DNA of 12,712 nucleotides from CAZUVQ01 sp964623915 (GCA_964623915.1 CAZUVQ010000054.1:1-12712), one strand, 5' to 3'. Shown: positions 1 to 7,802, counted from the first letter of the stretch. Program-made: numbers and translations. The notes: generated by a model from the sequence alone, not told the origin.

Positions 1-51
1 GGGGACATCCTTAAAGAAATCATCGACGTACTTTTGAATATTTTCATTCAT
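1..51 (-). CDS. 5' end of a probable permease-prefix/HAAS-type membrane protein (partial, cut by left edge)
   Basis: Only the first 17 codons are present (MNENIQKYVDDFFKDVP). The N-terminus resembles the opening of permease-prefix/HAAS-domain proteins that commonly follow PadR regulators, a helical domain placed before membrane segments. This is a family resemblance from 17 residues plus context, so it is tentative. The ATG at 51 has a GGAGG site at 61-65, nine bases away. A second ATG at 47 in another frame is badly spaced and gives an unremarkable peptide. The start lies inside the padR 3' end: the two genes overlap by 8 bases, which implies translational coupling and co-regulation by PadR. 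Confidence 0.6.
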   Translation of the reverse strand, partial: MNENIQKYVDDFFKDVP

Positions 52-388
52 TATTGTCAACCTCCAAACTAATTATATTATTAATTATTACCTGAGCTTC
101 TTTCCATTCTTCCTTGTTACTTAAAAATAATTTTTTGCCTTGTTCTGTTATGCGGTAATATCGCCTTCTTGCCCCGGTTGTTTCATTACCCCAATAAGAT
201 GTTATATATCCGTTTTCCTCAAGCCTTCTGAATGCACCGTATAAAGTTGCTTCTTTAAGCTCAAACTTACCGCCGCTTTTCTCCTGTATTGATTTGTTGA
301 TTTTATATCCATAGCTGTCGCTGTTGAACAAATGCGATAAGATAATTGTTTCGGTATGACCTCTTATCAAGTCTGATGTTATACTCAT
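44..388 (-). CDS. PadR-family transcriptional regulator
   Basis: This 114-residue protein is a small winged-helix DNA-binding repressor of the PadR type. The diagnostic stretch is the recognition helix and wing: EATLYGAFRRLEENGYI, then SYWGNETTGARRRYYRIT. It is preceded by the usual N-terminal helix (LIRGHTETIILSHL) and a YGYKI segment, and followed by a C-terminal dimerisation helix (GKKLFLSNKEEWKEAQ). The length fits the short PadR subgroup. The ATG at 388 is chosen because GGAGGG lies just upstream and because it begins with the family-typical MSITSDLIRG. The same frame is open to 445, but that extension would cover the promoter. The gene overlaps the next gene, a probable HAAS-type membrane protein, so the two form an operon. 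A strong promoter with an inverted repeat lies immediately upstream, consistent with autorepression. The inducing signal cannot be read from the sequence. Confidence 0.93.
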   Translation of the reverse strand: MSITSDLIRGHTETIILSHLFNSDSYGYKINKSIQEKSGGKFELKEATLYGAFRRLEENGYITSYWGNETTGARRRYYRITEQGKKLFLSNKEEWKEAQVIINNIISLEVDNNE

Positions 389-402
389 TTCACTGCCCTC
401 CA

Positions 403-446
403 GATGTATTTTGATTTTATACTTACATAATAATATAAAATACATC
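403..446. promoter_or_regulatory. Inverted repeat over the padR promoter, probable PadR operator
   Basis: Two perfect 10-base arms, GATGTATTTT at 403-412 and AAAATACATC at 437-446, lie about 34 bp apart centre to centre, roughly three helical turns. One arm is in the -35/-10 spacer and the other just downstream of the predicted start, so bound protein would block initiation. Only one arm would be transcribed, so this is a DNA-level site and not an RNA hairpin. The arms contain ATGTA/TACAT, a core reported for PadR-family operators. An additional TACAT lies at 424-428. That PadR is the protein that binds here is inferred. Confidence 0.65.
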
Positions 447-455
447 GCCTGTCAA
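427..455 (-). promoter_or_regulatory. Sigma-A type promoter of the padR operon
   Basis: On the minus strand a perfect -35 TTGACA (455-450) is followed by a 17-base spacer and a -10 TATTAT (432-427). Transcription would start near 420, giving a leader of about 30 bases before the padR ATG at 388. Confidence 0.85.
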
Positions 456-479
456 GGTATTTTATAAAAATTTTTTAAT

Positions 480-511
480 AAAAAAAAGTTGCCGAAAAAA
501 TACGGCAACTT
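480..511 (-). terminator. Intrinsic terminator of the ispG-polC-DUF554 unit
   Basis: A 9-bp perfect stem (486-494 with 503-511, core GTTGCCG/CGGCAAC) with an 8-base loop is followed on the minus strand by a run of eight T residues (487-480, the first two from the stem). It starts about 20 bases after the DUF554 stop codon. Confidence 0.9.
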
Positions 512-530
512 AAGAAAGGCTATGTGTGTA

Positions 531-1220
531 CTAAAACAAATTAATTATGTAAACAAAAATGGGGGCTATTATTATTGCGGGCAAATAATTTGCAACCTTT
601 ATTTTTGTTATTCCTAAAAGATTAAACCCAAGCGCCAATATCATAAGAGACCCTACGCATGATATTTCTGCGATTGCCACATCTGTCAAAAAAGGTTCGA
701 GAATACCGGAAAAGAGAACCAGTGCCCCCTGAAAAGCAAAAACAAATAACCCTGAGACGAGAACACCAATACCAAGGCTGACTGACAGCATTATTGATGA
801 GATAAAATCAAGCAAGGATTTAGTAAAAATCATTGTGTTGTCACCTGAAATACCTGATTTAAGTGAGCCTACAATTGTCATAGAGCCGACGCAAAAAAGC
901 AAAGATGCGGTTACAAATCCTTCGGCAACAGAAGCACCGCGGTTTTTACTTTTAAATTTATTTTCAACGAATTTGCCAAGGTTTTCAATACCTTTGTCTA
1001 TATCAAGAAGCGTCCCCAAAAATACACCGAGAATAATTGAAAAAATAAGAACCAAGATATTTATACTATCTGAAAGACCCAGTATGCCCATTGCGACAGT
1101 GCACAGGCCAATTCCCGTCATAATTGCTTTGGTGTATTTTTGAGGTATTCCCTTATTAAAAATTAGCCCGATAAGGCTGCCGCTGATTACGGTTGCTGTA
1201 TTGACAAGAACACCTAACAT
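531..1220 (-). CDS. DUF554 family integral membrane protein
   Basis: This 229-residue, very hydrophobic protein has about six membrane segments. It matches the DUF554 (YqgA-like) family by its opening MLGVLVNTATVISGSLIGL, followed by NKGIPQKYTKAIMTGIGLC, and by the conserved GFVTASLLFCVGSMTIVGSL segment in the middle. The molecular function of the family is not established; a transporter role is often supposed. The frame is open to 1298, but that start would overlap the end of polC by 59 bases. The ATG at 1220 gives the family-typical N-terminus and has GAAGGG upstream (1237-1232). The gene follows polC with a 19-base gap and precedes a strong terminator, so it is the last gene of the ispG-polC unit. 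Nothing in the sequence explains a functional link to replication. Confidence 0.88.
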   Translation of the reverse strand: MLGVLVNTATVISGSLIGLIFNKGIPQKYTKAIMTGIGLCTVAMGILGLSDSINILVLIFSIILGVFLGTLLDIDKGIENLGKFVENKFKSKNRGASVAEGFVTASLLFCVGSMTIVGSLKSGISGDNTMIFTKSLLDFISSIMLSVSLGIGVLVSGLFVFAFQGALVLFSGILEPFLTDVAIAEISCVGSLMILALGFNLLGITKIKVANYLPAIIIAPIFVYIINLF

Positions 1221-1239
1221 ATAAATCGCTACCCTTCTG

Positions 1240-4200
1240 TTAAATCGAAAACATTGAAAGCTGTGAGCTTTCCTGCATACCGTCAAGACAGCCTGCATTT
1301 TTTAGAGTTTCAACAACTGCCTTTGTAATGCCTGTCCGGGTTGTCAAATCGTCAATTGCTATAAATGTGCCTTTTTCTCTTTCTGATACTATGCTTTCAG
1401 CCGCTGAAGTACCAAGGCCGGGAAGGCTGTTTAACGGAGGCCTTATACATCCGTTATCTTCAATAAATTTTTTTGCATCTGATTTATATAGGTCTATAGG
1501 GCAAAAGGAAATGCCACGAGCATACATTTCTGTGCAAACTTCAAGAACATATATCATTCCTTTTTCCTTTGCTGTAGCTTCCTTGCCTCGTCTTTCGATA
1601 TCAGCAATAGTTTCTAAAGCCTTTTCTTTGCCACGGCACATAAGGTCATACTCAAAGGAATCAGCCCGAACACTGAAATATGCAAGGTAAAATTGCAGCG
1701 GATAATGTACCTTGAACCATGCTATCCTAAATGCCATTGTAACATATGCGGCGGCATGTGCTTTCGGGAACATATATTTTATTTTTTTACATGAGGATAT
1801 GTACCACTCGGGAACACGGTGCTCACGCATGAGTTCCTCCCAATCCTCTTTTAGGCCTTTGCCCTTACGAACTGATTCCATTATTTTAAAAGAATCGGAT
1901 GGGGGAAGCCCTTTGTACATCAGATAAATCATAATATCATCACGCGTACAAATACAGCTTTTTAGTGTGCAGGTGCCACTCCTGACAAGGTCCTGCGCAT
2001 TATTATTCCAAACATCAGTTCCATGGGACAGGCCGCTTATTCTGATTAAATCAGAAAAAGAGGTTGGTTTTGTATCAACAAGCATTTGCCTTACAAATTT
2101 CGTTCCGAATTCAGGGACGGCATAAGTGCCTACCTCGCTGCCTAAATCTTCTTTTGTAACATCCAGTGCATCAGTATTAAGAAAAAGACTCATGGTATCC
2201 TTATCATCAAGAGGAATTTTTGTTGCGGTTACTCCTGTAAGGTCTTCAAGCATACGGATAACAGTGGGGTCATCATGACCTAAAAGGTCAAGCTTCAGCA
2301 GGTTTTCATCAATTGAATGATAGTCAAAATGTGTTGTAATTATATCTGAACAATCTTTGTCTGCAGGATGCTGAACAGGTGTAAACTCATGAATGTCATG
2401 CCCCATGGGCAGAACAATAACTCCCCCGGGGTGCTGTCCTGTTGTTCTTTTTACTCCGGTACAGCCGTTTATTAGGCGTGCAATCCCTGCTTTTCCGAGG
2501 GTTTCCCCACGATCTTCAAAATAGTGTTTTACAAAGCCGAATGCTGTTTTATCTGCAACAGTGCCTATAGTGCCGGCACGGAAAACGTGTCCTTCGCCGA
2601 AAAGAACTTCTGTATATTTGTGAGCCACACTCTGATAGTCTCCCGAAAAATTAAGGTCAATATCAGGTGCCTTGTCACCATTAAAGCCAAGGAAGGTTTC
2701 AAACGGAATATCATGTCCGTCCTTTTTGTACAAAGTACCGCATTTTGGGCACTCTTTGTCAGCCATATCACAACCGGAGCCAATAGAGCCGTCTGTAATA
2801 AAATCACAGTTTTTGCAATTTGGACAAACGTAGTGCGGTGGAAGGGCGTTAACCTCTGTTATGTCTGTTAAAAAAGCTACAAATGAGGAGCCGACGCTTC
2901 CACGAGAACCAACAAGATAACCATCCTCAAGAGATTTTCTTACAAGCTTGTGCGCAATCATGTACATTACTGCAAACCCATGCTTAATAATGCTTTCGAG
3001 CTCTTTTTTCATGCGGGCTTCAACAATTTCCGGAAGAGGGTCACCATATATTTCGGTTGCTTTTTCACGGCACATTTTTTCTATCCCCTCGGCAGAGCCT
3101 TCAATTTCAGGAGGGCATTTTTCCTCGGGAACAGGCCTTATATCATCAATCATATCCGCAATTTTGTTTGTGTTTTCAACTACAACACGATATGCAAGTT
3201 CTTCCCCTAAATACTCAAATTCATGTAGCATTTCTGCCGTTGTTCTAAAATATAAAGGCGCCTGTAAATCAGCATCAGAAAATCCTTTTGCAGCCATGAG
3301 TATGCGGCGGTACACCTCGTCCTCCGGCTTTAAAAAATGAACATCTCCCGTTGCTACAACAAGCTTGCCATACTGTTCACCAAGCTCACAAATCTGCCTG
3401 TTAAGCCTTTTTATTTCTTCCTCACTTTTTAAAGTGCCGTCACGAACCATAAAAATATTATTTCCAACGGGCTGAATTTCAAAGTAATCATAAAATTCGC
3501 ACAGAGCTTTAACCTTGCTTTCATCGGCGCCTTCTAAGAGCGCACGGTAAAGCTCACCTGCTTCGCATGCACTACCTATTAAAAGACCTTCACGGTGCTT
3601 TAAAAACTCACTTTTTGGAATGCGTGGTGTCCTTTTATAGTATTTCAAATGTGAGAGGGATATAAGCTTGTACAAATTTTTAAGCCCCACAAGATTTTTT
3701 GCGAAAATAACAGCATGATACGGCTTGTGATTTGATATATTCGTATGTTCTTTTATTGCCCCATCTATATCTGAAAGAGAGGCAATGCCCTTGTCCGTAA
3801 GAATACGGACGCAATTATCCCATATCGCGGCGCAGACCTCTGCATCATTTACCGCCCTGTGGTGCGCGGGATTTGCAATGCCGAAATGGCGTGCCATAGC
3901 ATCAAGATTATATCTGCCCTTTTTTGGAACAATACTGCGGCAAAGGGCAAGAGTATCCAAAAAGACAATTGCTCGCATATCCCCGTTTTTGCGTAGTGTT
4001 TCTTTTATAAAGCCGGTATCAAACCCTGCATTATGTGCTATAAGCGGTAGATTTTCACAAAATTCCATAAATGAAGTGACTGCTTCAAACGGCAGGGGGG
4101 CATCCTGCACCATAACGTCGGTAATTCCCGTCAATTCAGTTATTTTTTGGGGTATGGGCTTACAGGGGTTGACAAATGTTGAAAACCTCTCTGTTATGAC

Positions 4201-5445
4201 ACCATTTTTTATCTTTACAGCGCCAATTTCCGTAATTTCCTCTGTTAGCTTTGAAAGACCTGTGGTTTCGATATCAAAAACAACCATTTCGCCGTTCAGA
4301 GGGTAGTCTCCTCCGTTGTATATAAGAGTGTCACAGTCATTAACAAAGTAGCTTTCAGTTCCGTACAATATTTTAATGCTTTTGTCCTTTTCATGAAATG
4401 CTTCGGGGAAAGCCTGAACTACACCATGGTCTGTAATGGCAACTGCTTTGTGCTCATATTGTTTTGCAAGCTTTACAAGCGATGCGGCACTTGCCATGCC
4501 GTCCATTGAAGACATCTGTGTATGAGCGTGAAGCTCAACTCGGCGCACTTTATATAAATCCTTTTTTTTCTGCTTTTCGATTTTATTTATATCGCGTGCA
4601 GAAATAGCCAGGTCTTGTTCAAATCGGTCATACTCGGCATCTCCCCGCACCCTAACATTAATACCCGTTTTAAAATCGTCCTTAACATTTTCAAACTTTT
4701 CTACGGTCGAGAAAAATTTGCATATAACGGCACCGCTTGAGTCGGAAACATAAAAAATTACAAGAACCTTTCCTTTGCCTATTTCCCGAGCTTCAAGAGA
4801 GAATAATTCACCCTCAACGATAACCCTTCCGCTGTCATTACGTACCTCTGAAATATTCATTGGCTCACCATCTATGCTTTTTCCTAATAAAAACAATGGT
4901 TTTTCGGTCTTGCTATCGGTTTTTGTGTTAAGAACGGGAATATAATAGGTTGGCATTTCGGTATGCACAATTTCTTCAGGATCTGATTCAAAAACAACAG
5001 AAAGCACTATTTTGCTTCTTTTCATGATATTTTCAATTTTCGTTGCAGTTTTATTTTTATTTATGTAGTCTTCCATCCCGTGGCGAAGAGTTATTTTAAG
5101 CTCATTGCCGCTTGTTTCCCATATACTGCCTTCTAATATATATTTATAAATAGGAGCTTCTACAAAAAGCTCATTTTCTATATACTCTTTGTAATTATCA
5201 AAGTTTTCCATTGCCTTTTCAGGTGAAAACTCAAAACGAATATCAAGGTCGCTAAGCTGATATGCTTTAACTAAAGATACACGAAAAGAGTTAACAATGT
5301 TAATGGGATGGACTTCTTTTAAAAAAATAAAACAACTTAATGTTCGCTCATCGGTATTAACTTTTATTCCTTTAACAACACACGTGGCAAGCTCCTCTGG
5401 CACGCGGACTTCAGAGAATACCGTTTGTATTTTTTTCTCCTGCAT
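1240..5445 (-). CDS. polC: DNA polymerase III alpha subunit, PolC type (Gram-positive replicative polymerase with proofreading exonuclease)
   Basis: This 1401-residue protein has the full PolC architecture and is slightly shorter than Bacillus PolC (about 1437). It has an N-terminal region and OB-like domain (to about 300), then a PHP domain starting at H306-A-H308 and split by an inserted DEDDh exonuclease (about 387-550). The exonuclease shows D391/E393, NAGFDTGF and H529...D534. The second PHP half follows (GSACEAGE, GDVHF). A cysteine-rich zinc site lies at 874-902 (C874, C877, C880, C892, C899, C902). The polymerase core has the catalytic pair PDIDLNFSGD (D928, D930), then GQHPGG and LLKLDLLGHDD. 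A helix-hairpin-helix (LPGLGTSAAESIV) lies near 1339. The C-terminus QLSMFSI is a canonical sliding-clamp binding motif. All active sites look intact. The ATG at 5445 has AAAGGA just upstream, overlapping the ispG stop; the gap to ispG is 11 bases. It performs chromosomal DNA synthesis at the replisome. Confidence 0.98.
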   Translation of the reverse strand: MQEKKIQTVFSEVRVPEELATCVVKGIKVNTDERTLSCFIFLKEVHPINIVNSFRVSLVKAYQLSDLDIRFEFSPEKAMENFDNYKEYIENELFVEAPIYKYILEGSIWETSGNELKITLRHGMEDYINKNKTATKIENIMKRSKIVLSVVFESDPEEIVHTEMPTYYIPVLNTKTDSKTEKPLFLLGKSIDGEPMNISEVRNDSGRVIVEGELFSLEAREIGKGKVLVIFYVSDSSGAVICKFFSTVEKFENVKDDFKTGINVRVRGDAEYDRFEQDLAISARDINKIEKQKKKDLYKVRRVELHAHTQMSSMDGMASAASLVKLAKQYEHKAVAITDHGVVQAFPEAFHEKDKSIKILYGTESYFVNDCDTLIYNGGDYPLNGEMVVFDIETTGLSKLTEEITEIGAVKIKNGVITERFSTFVNPCKPIPQKITELTGITDVMVQDAPLPFEAVTSFMEFCENLPLIAHNAGFDTGFIKETLRKNGDMRAIVFLDTLALCRSIVPKKGRYNLDAMARHFGIANPAHHRAVNDAEVCAAIWDNCVRILTDKGIASLSDIDGAIKEHTNISNHKPYHAVIFAKNLVGLKNLYKLISLSHLKYYKRTPRIPKSEFLKHREGLLIGSACEAGELYRALLEGADESKVKALCEFYDYFEIQPVGNNIFMVRDGTLKSEEEIKRLNRQICELGEQYGKLVVATGDVHFLKPEDEVYRRILMAAKGFSDADLQAPLYFRTTAEMLHEFEYLGEELAYRVVVENTNKIADMIDDIRPVPEEKCPPEIEGSAEGIEKMCREKATEIYGDPLPEIVEARMKKELESIIKHGFAVMYMIAHKLVRKSLEDGYLVGSRGSVGSSFVAFLTDITEVNALPPHYVCPNCKNCDFITDGSIGSGCDMADKECPKCGTLYKKDGHDIPFETFLGFNGDKAPDIDLNFSGDYQSVAHKYTEVLFGEGHVFRAGTIGTVADKTAFGFVKHYFEDRGETLGKAGIARLINGCTGVKRTTGQHPGGVIVLPMGHDIHEFTPVQHPADKDCSDIITTHFDYHSIDENLLKLDLLGHDDPTVIRMLEDLTGVTATKIPLDDKDTMSLFLNTDALDVTKEDLGSEVGTYAVPEFGTKFVRQMLVDTKPTSFSDLIRISGLSHGTDVWNNNAQDLVRSGTCTLKSCICTRDDIMIYLMYKGLPPSDSFKIMESVRKGKGLKEDWEELMREHRVPEWYISSCKKIKYMFPKAHAAAYVTMAFRIAWFKVHYPLQFYLAYFSVRADSFEYDLMCRGKEKALETIADIERRGKEATAKEKGMIYVLEVCTEMYARGISFCPIDLYKSDAKKFIEDNGCIRPPLNSLPGLGTSAAESIVSEREKGTFIAIDDLTTRTGITKAVVETLKNAGCLDGMQESSQLSMFSI

Positions 5446-5456
5446 AATTATATCCT

Positions 5457-6503
5457 TTACTTTATAATTTTGTCGATTTCTGAAAAAAGCTCAGTAATTA
5501 TATCCTTTTCAGCAACTGTTTTTACTATTTTGCCTTTTCTGAAAATAATGGCATTGCCGTTGCCCCCTGCAACACCGATATCAGCTTCAGAAGCTTCGCC
5601 AGGGCCGTTAACGGCACAGCCCATAACTGCAACCTTTATAGGTTTGTCGGTTTTTTCAAGGTATTTCTCCGCCGCTTTTGCAACACTTATCAGGTCATAT
5701 TTGCATCTGCCGCATACAGGGCAGGATATTAATTGCGGTGCTTCTCTTAAATCAAGAGCTGACAGCAATGCCTTTGCCGCCCTTACTTCCTCGACAGGGT
5801 TGTCCGTAAGCGAAACCCTTATTGTGTCACCTATACCATCAAGTAAAAGGGCACCTATGCCGGCGGAGGATTTTATTATGCCGCTGTATGAGGTACCAGC
5901 CTCAGTAATGCCTACGTGCAGAGGATAATCACAACCTTTTGCAATAAGTCTGTATGCATCAACAGTTCTTCTCACATCAGAGGCCTTAAGGCTTAAAACA
6001 ATATCGGTCATACCTTCGTTTTCCAAAAGTGAGGCATGATATTTTGCACTCTCAACCATAGCACGGGCAGTTTTTCCGTATTTTTTATAAAATTCCGCCT
6101 CAAGGGAGCCTGCATTAACTCCTATGCGTATTGGTATTTTTGCATCAATTGCTTTTTTCGCAACCTCACGGACTCTTTCGGGTGAACCAATATTTCCCGG
6201 GTTTATGCGGATTTTATCAATACCTGCATCTATACACATGAGAGCTATGCGATAATTAAAATGAATATCCGCAACAATAGCCGCTTTTGTAAGGCTGCGA
6301 ATTCGGGAAACAGACCTGGCGGCACTTTCATCAGGCACAGTAAAACGCACTATGTGGGCACCGGCATCGTGCAGCTCATTAATCTGCTGGGCTGTACTTT
6401 CAGCATCATGCGTGTCAGTATTTGTCATTGACTGTATGGCAATGGGATTATCTGCTCCGATTAAGATATTCCCTATTATAATTTCTTTTGATTTCCGTCT
6501 CAT
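5457..6503 (-). CDS. ispG: 4-hydroxy-3-methylbut-2-enyl diphosphate synthase (IspG/GcpE)
   Basis: IspG converts methylerythritol cyclodiphosphate to HMBPP in the non-mevalonate isoprenoid pathway, using a [4Fe-4S] cluster. The 348-residue protein has the standard bacterial short form: an N-terminal TIM barrel (NPIAIQSMTNTDTHDAEST, RINPGNIG, IRIGVNAGSLE, HVGITEAGT) and a C-terminal cluster domain. The cluster ligands are C261 and C264 (CPVCGRC) and C296 (GCAVNGPGE), with conserved E303. An in-frame ATG at 6521 would add six residues (MKREIY), but it lies only about 11 bases from the predicted transcription start and has no ribosome binding site. The ATG at 6503 has an AGAGAG site and begins MRRKSKEIIIGN, as homologues do. 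It is the first gene of a unit with polC and DUF554, under its own promoter. The usual upstream partners dxr and rseP are absent. Confidence 0.96.
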   Translation of the reverse strand: MRRKSKEIIIGNILIGADNPIAIQSMTNTDTHDAESTAQQINELHDAGAHIVRFTVPDESAARSVSRIRSLTKAAIVADIHFNYRIALMCIDAGIDKIRINPGNIGSPERVREVAKKAIDAKIPIRIGVNAGSLEAEFYKKYGKTARAMVESAKYHASLLENEGMTDIVLSLKASDVRRTVDAYRLIAKGCDYPLHVGITEAGTSYSGIIKSSAGIGALLLDGIGDTIRVSLTDNPVEEVRAAKALLSALDLREAPQLISCPVCGRCKYDLISVAKAAEKYLEKTDKPIKVAVMGCAVNGPGEASEADIGVAGGNGNAIIFRKGKIVKTVAEKDIITELFSEIDKIIK

Positions 6504-6538
6504 ATAAATCTCTCTTTTCATGCTTTATGAATAAAACA

Positions 6539-6567
6539 ATTTTATCATAACCAATGTAAACGGTCAA
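6539..6567 (-). promoter_or_regulatory. Sigma-A type promoter of the ispG-polC-DUF554 unit
   Basis: On the minus strand, TTGACC (6567-6562), a 17-base spacer and TAAAAT (6544-6539) with an extended TGA element form a near-consensus promoter. It starts just after the prs terminator and should initiate near 6532. Confidence 0.85.
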
Positions 6568-6570
6568 GGT

Positions 6571-6601
6571 AAAAAAAATAAAAAAGTACTGACATCAGTA
6601 C
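6571..6601 (-). terminator. Intrinsic terminator downstream of prs
   Basis: The 16-base palindrome GTACTGACATCAGTAC (6586-6601) is followed on the minus strand by a nearly unbroken T run (6585-6571, one A). It lies about 70 bases past the prs stop, behind a separate longer palindrome. Confidence 0.85.
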
Positions 6602-6609
6602 AATCAATA

Positions 6610-6642
6610 ACGGTCAGTAAATGCCTGGCATTTACTGACCGT
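6610..6642. repeat. Perfect 16-bp inverted repeat between the prs stop and its terminator
   Basis: Arms at 6610-6625 and 6627-6642 are exact reverse complements (core GGTCAGTAAATGCC) around one base, so the RNA would form a very stable stem of about 15 bp. No T run follows on either strand, so it is not itself a standard terminator. It lies in the prs 3' untranslated region. A second small palindrome, GTAACGTTAC, overlaps its edge at 6641-6650. The role is unknown; it could protect the 3' end of the mRNA or be a remnant of a repeat family. Confidence 0.85.
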
Positions 6643-6671
6643 AACGTTACTATTAAAGCTAATAATTTATA

Positions 6672-7688
6672 TCAAACAAACAATGGACTTACAGAAATAT
6701 CGGCATATATTCTTTTAATAGCCTCTGCAAAAAGGTCTGCAGTTGATAAAACTTTTATCTTTTCAATTAATTTTTCCTCGGGAAGAGCAATTGTGTCAAG
6801 AACAACCAGTTCTTTTATAGGGGAGGCTTCAATTCTTTCAATAGCGGGGCCTGACAGGACTGGATGTGTACAGCAAGCATATACTTCTACCGCACCTCTG
6901 TCTATTAGAGCCTCGGCAGCATGGCATATGGTACCTGCAGTGTCAATCATATCATCAACCAATATTATTTTTTTGTCTTTGATATCACCTATTATATTCA
7001 TAACCTCTGATACATTTGGCTTTGGGCGGCGTTTATCAACAATAGCAATGGGAGCCACAAAGCCCCTTGTAAAGTTTCTTGCACGTGTAACGCTACCGAA
7101 ATCAGGAGAAACAACTACAACATTTTCCCTATCATCCCTAAATTTTTTGTTATAGTAAGGATAAAGGCGGGGAACACCTAAAAGATGGTCAACGGGAATA
7201 TCGAAGAAACCCTGAATTTGTGGTGCGTGAAGATCCATTGTAAGCACTCTGTCTGCTCCGGCACTGGCGATAAGGTCAGCGACGAGCTTTGCTGAAATGG
7301 GATCGCGTGCCTTTGCCTTTCTATCTTGTCTTGCATAGCCGTAGTATGGAATAACTGCAGTAATTCTGCCCGCAGATGCCCGCTTAAAAGCGTCAATCAT
7401 AATAAGCAACTCCATTAAATTGTCATTTACAGGTTCGCTTGTTGACTGAACTATAAAAACATCACTGCCTCGAACTGTTTCGTTTGTGTTGACATAAATT
7501 TCCCCGTCGGAAAATTTTCCGACTTCGGATTTGCCGAGAGATATTTCGCCTATGCGTATTTCGCCCGAGGTCAGTTCAGTTATCTTGTACTCAGCTACCT
7601 TCTTCTTAAGAGCATCAACAATTCCTACTGCCAGAGCGCGGTTTGAATTTCCGGCAAAAATTTTGATGTCCTTACCATGTGTTATCAT
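6672..7688 (-). CDS. prs: Ribose-phosphate pyrophosphokinase (PRPP synthetase)
   Basis: Prs makes phosphoribosyl pyrophosphate from ribose 5-phosphate and ATP for purine, pyrimidine, histidine, tryptophan and NAD synthesis, in the cytoplasm. The 338-residue sequence carries the class I motifs: GKDIKIFAGNSNRALA at the start, VGKFSDGEIYV, PYYGYARQDRKAKARDPISAK, the DLHAPQIQGFFDIPVDHL metal/ATP region, the flexible DKRRPKPN loop, and the PRPP loop ILVDDMIDTAGTI. It is about 20 residues longer than the usual 317 because of extra sequence at about residues 30-50, before LGKSEVGKFSDGE. All catalytic motifs are otherwise intact. The ATG at 7688 is preceded by a strong GGGAGG. It lies downstream of spoVG, separated by a terminator, and I found no convincing promoter between them, so it may depend on read-through or a weak promoter. 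Confidence 0.97.
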   Translation of the reverse strand: MITHGKDIKIFAGNSNRALAVGIVDALKKKVAEYKITELTSGEIRIGEISLGKSEVGKFSDGEIYVNTNETVRGSDVFIVQSTSEPVNDNLMELLIMIDAFKRASAGRITAVIPYYGYARQDRKAKARDPISAKLVADLIASAGADRVLTMDLHAPQIQGFFDIPVDHLLGVPRLYPYYNKKFRDDRENVVVVSPDFGSVTRARNFTRGFVAPIAIVDKRRPKPNVSEVMNIIGDIKDKKIILVDDMIDTAGTICHAAEALIDRGAVEVYACCTHPVLSGPAIERIEASPIKELVVLDTIALPEEKLIEKIKVLSTADLFAEAIKRIYADISVSPLFV

Positions 7689-7763
7689 TTTAGATTTCCT
7701 CCCTTAGAATGTGCTTTTATTTTTTTGCTTATGTAAACTTTATTAAAAAAGCTTAAATGCGCT

Positions 7764-7791
7764 AAAAAAGGCAAGCGAACTTGCCTTTTTT
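7764..7791 (-). terminator. Intrinsic terminator downstream of spoVG
   Basis: A 12-bp stem (7764-7775 with 7780-7791) reads on the minus strand as AAAAAAGGCAAG, a TTCG tetraloop, then CTTGCCTTTTTT. It begins about 12 bases after the spoVG stop codon. Its A and T flanks mean it could also stop plus-strand transcripts, but no plus-strand gene enters from this side. Confidence 0.9.
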
Positions 7792-7802
7792 GTTGCGTAA
7801 CC

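Noticed and set aside
389..445. N-terminal extension of the PadR gene to an ATG at 445
   Set aside because: It would cover the -10 and operator and lacks a ribosome binding site; the ATG at 388 has a good one.
1221..1298. N-terminal extension of the DUF554 gene to 1298
   Set aside because: The added residues overlap polC, are not hydrophobic or family-like, and the ATG at 1220 gives the typical start.
2524..4306. Several open frames of 80-173 codons opposite or out of frame with polC
   Set aside because: They are low-complexity reverse-frame products of a long conserved gene, with no recognisable domains or ribosome binding sites.
7506..7523. Perfect 18-base palindrome GTCGGAAAATTTTCCGAC inside prs
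   Set aside because: It encodes the conserved V-G-K-F-S-D motif of Prs, so protein constraint plus codon choice explains it.
7692..7763. Possible prs promoter with TTTACA as -35
   Set aside because: No acceptable -10 is found at 16-18 bases, so I do not list it.
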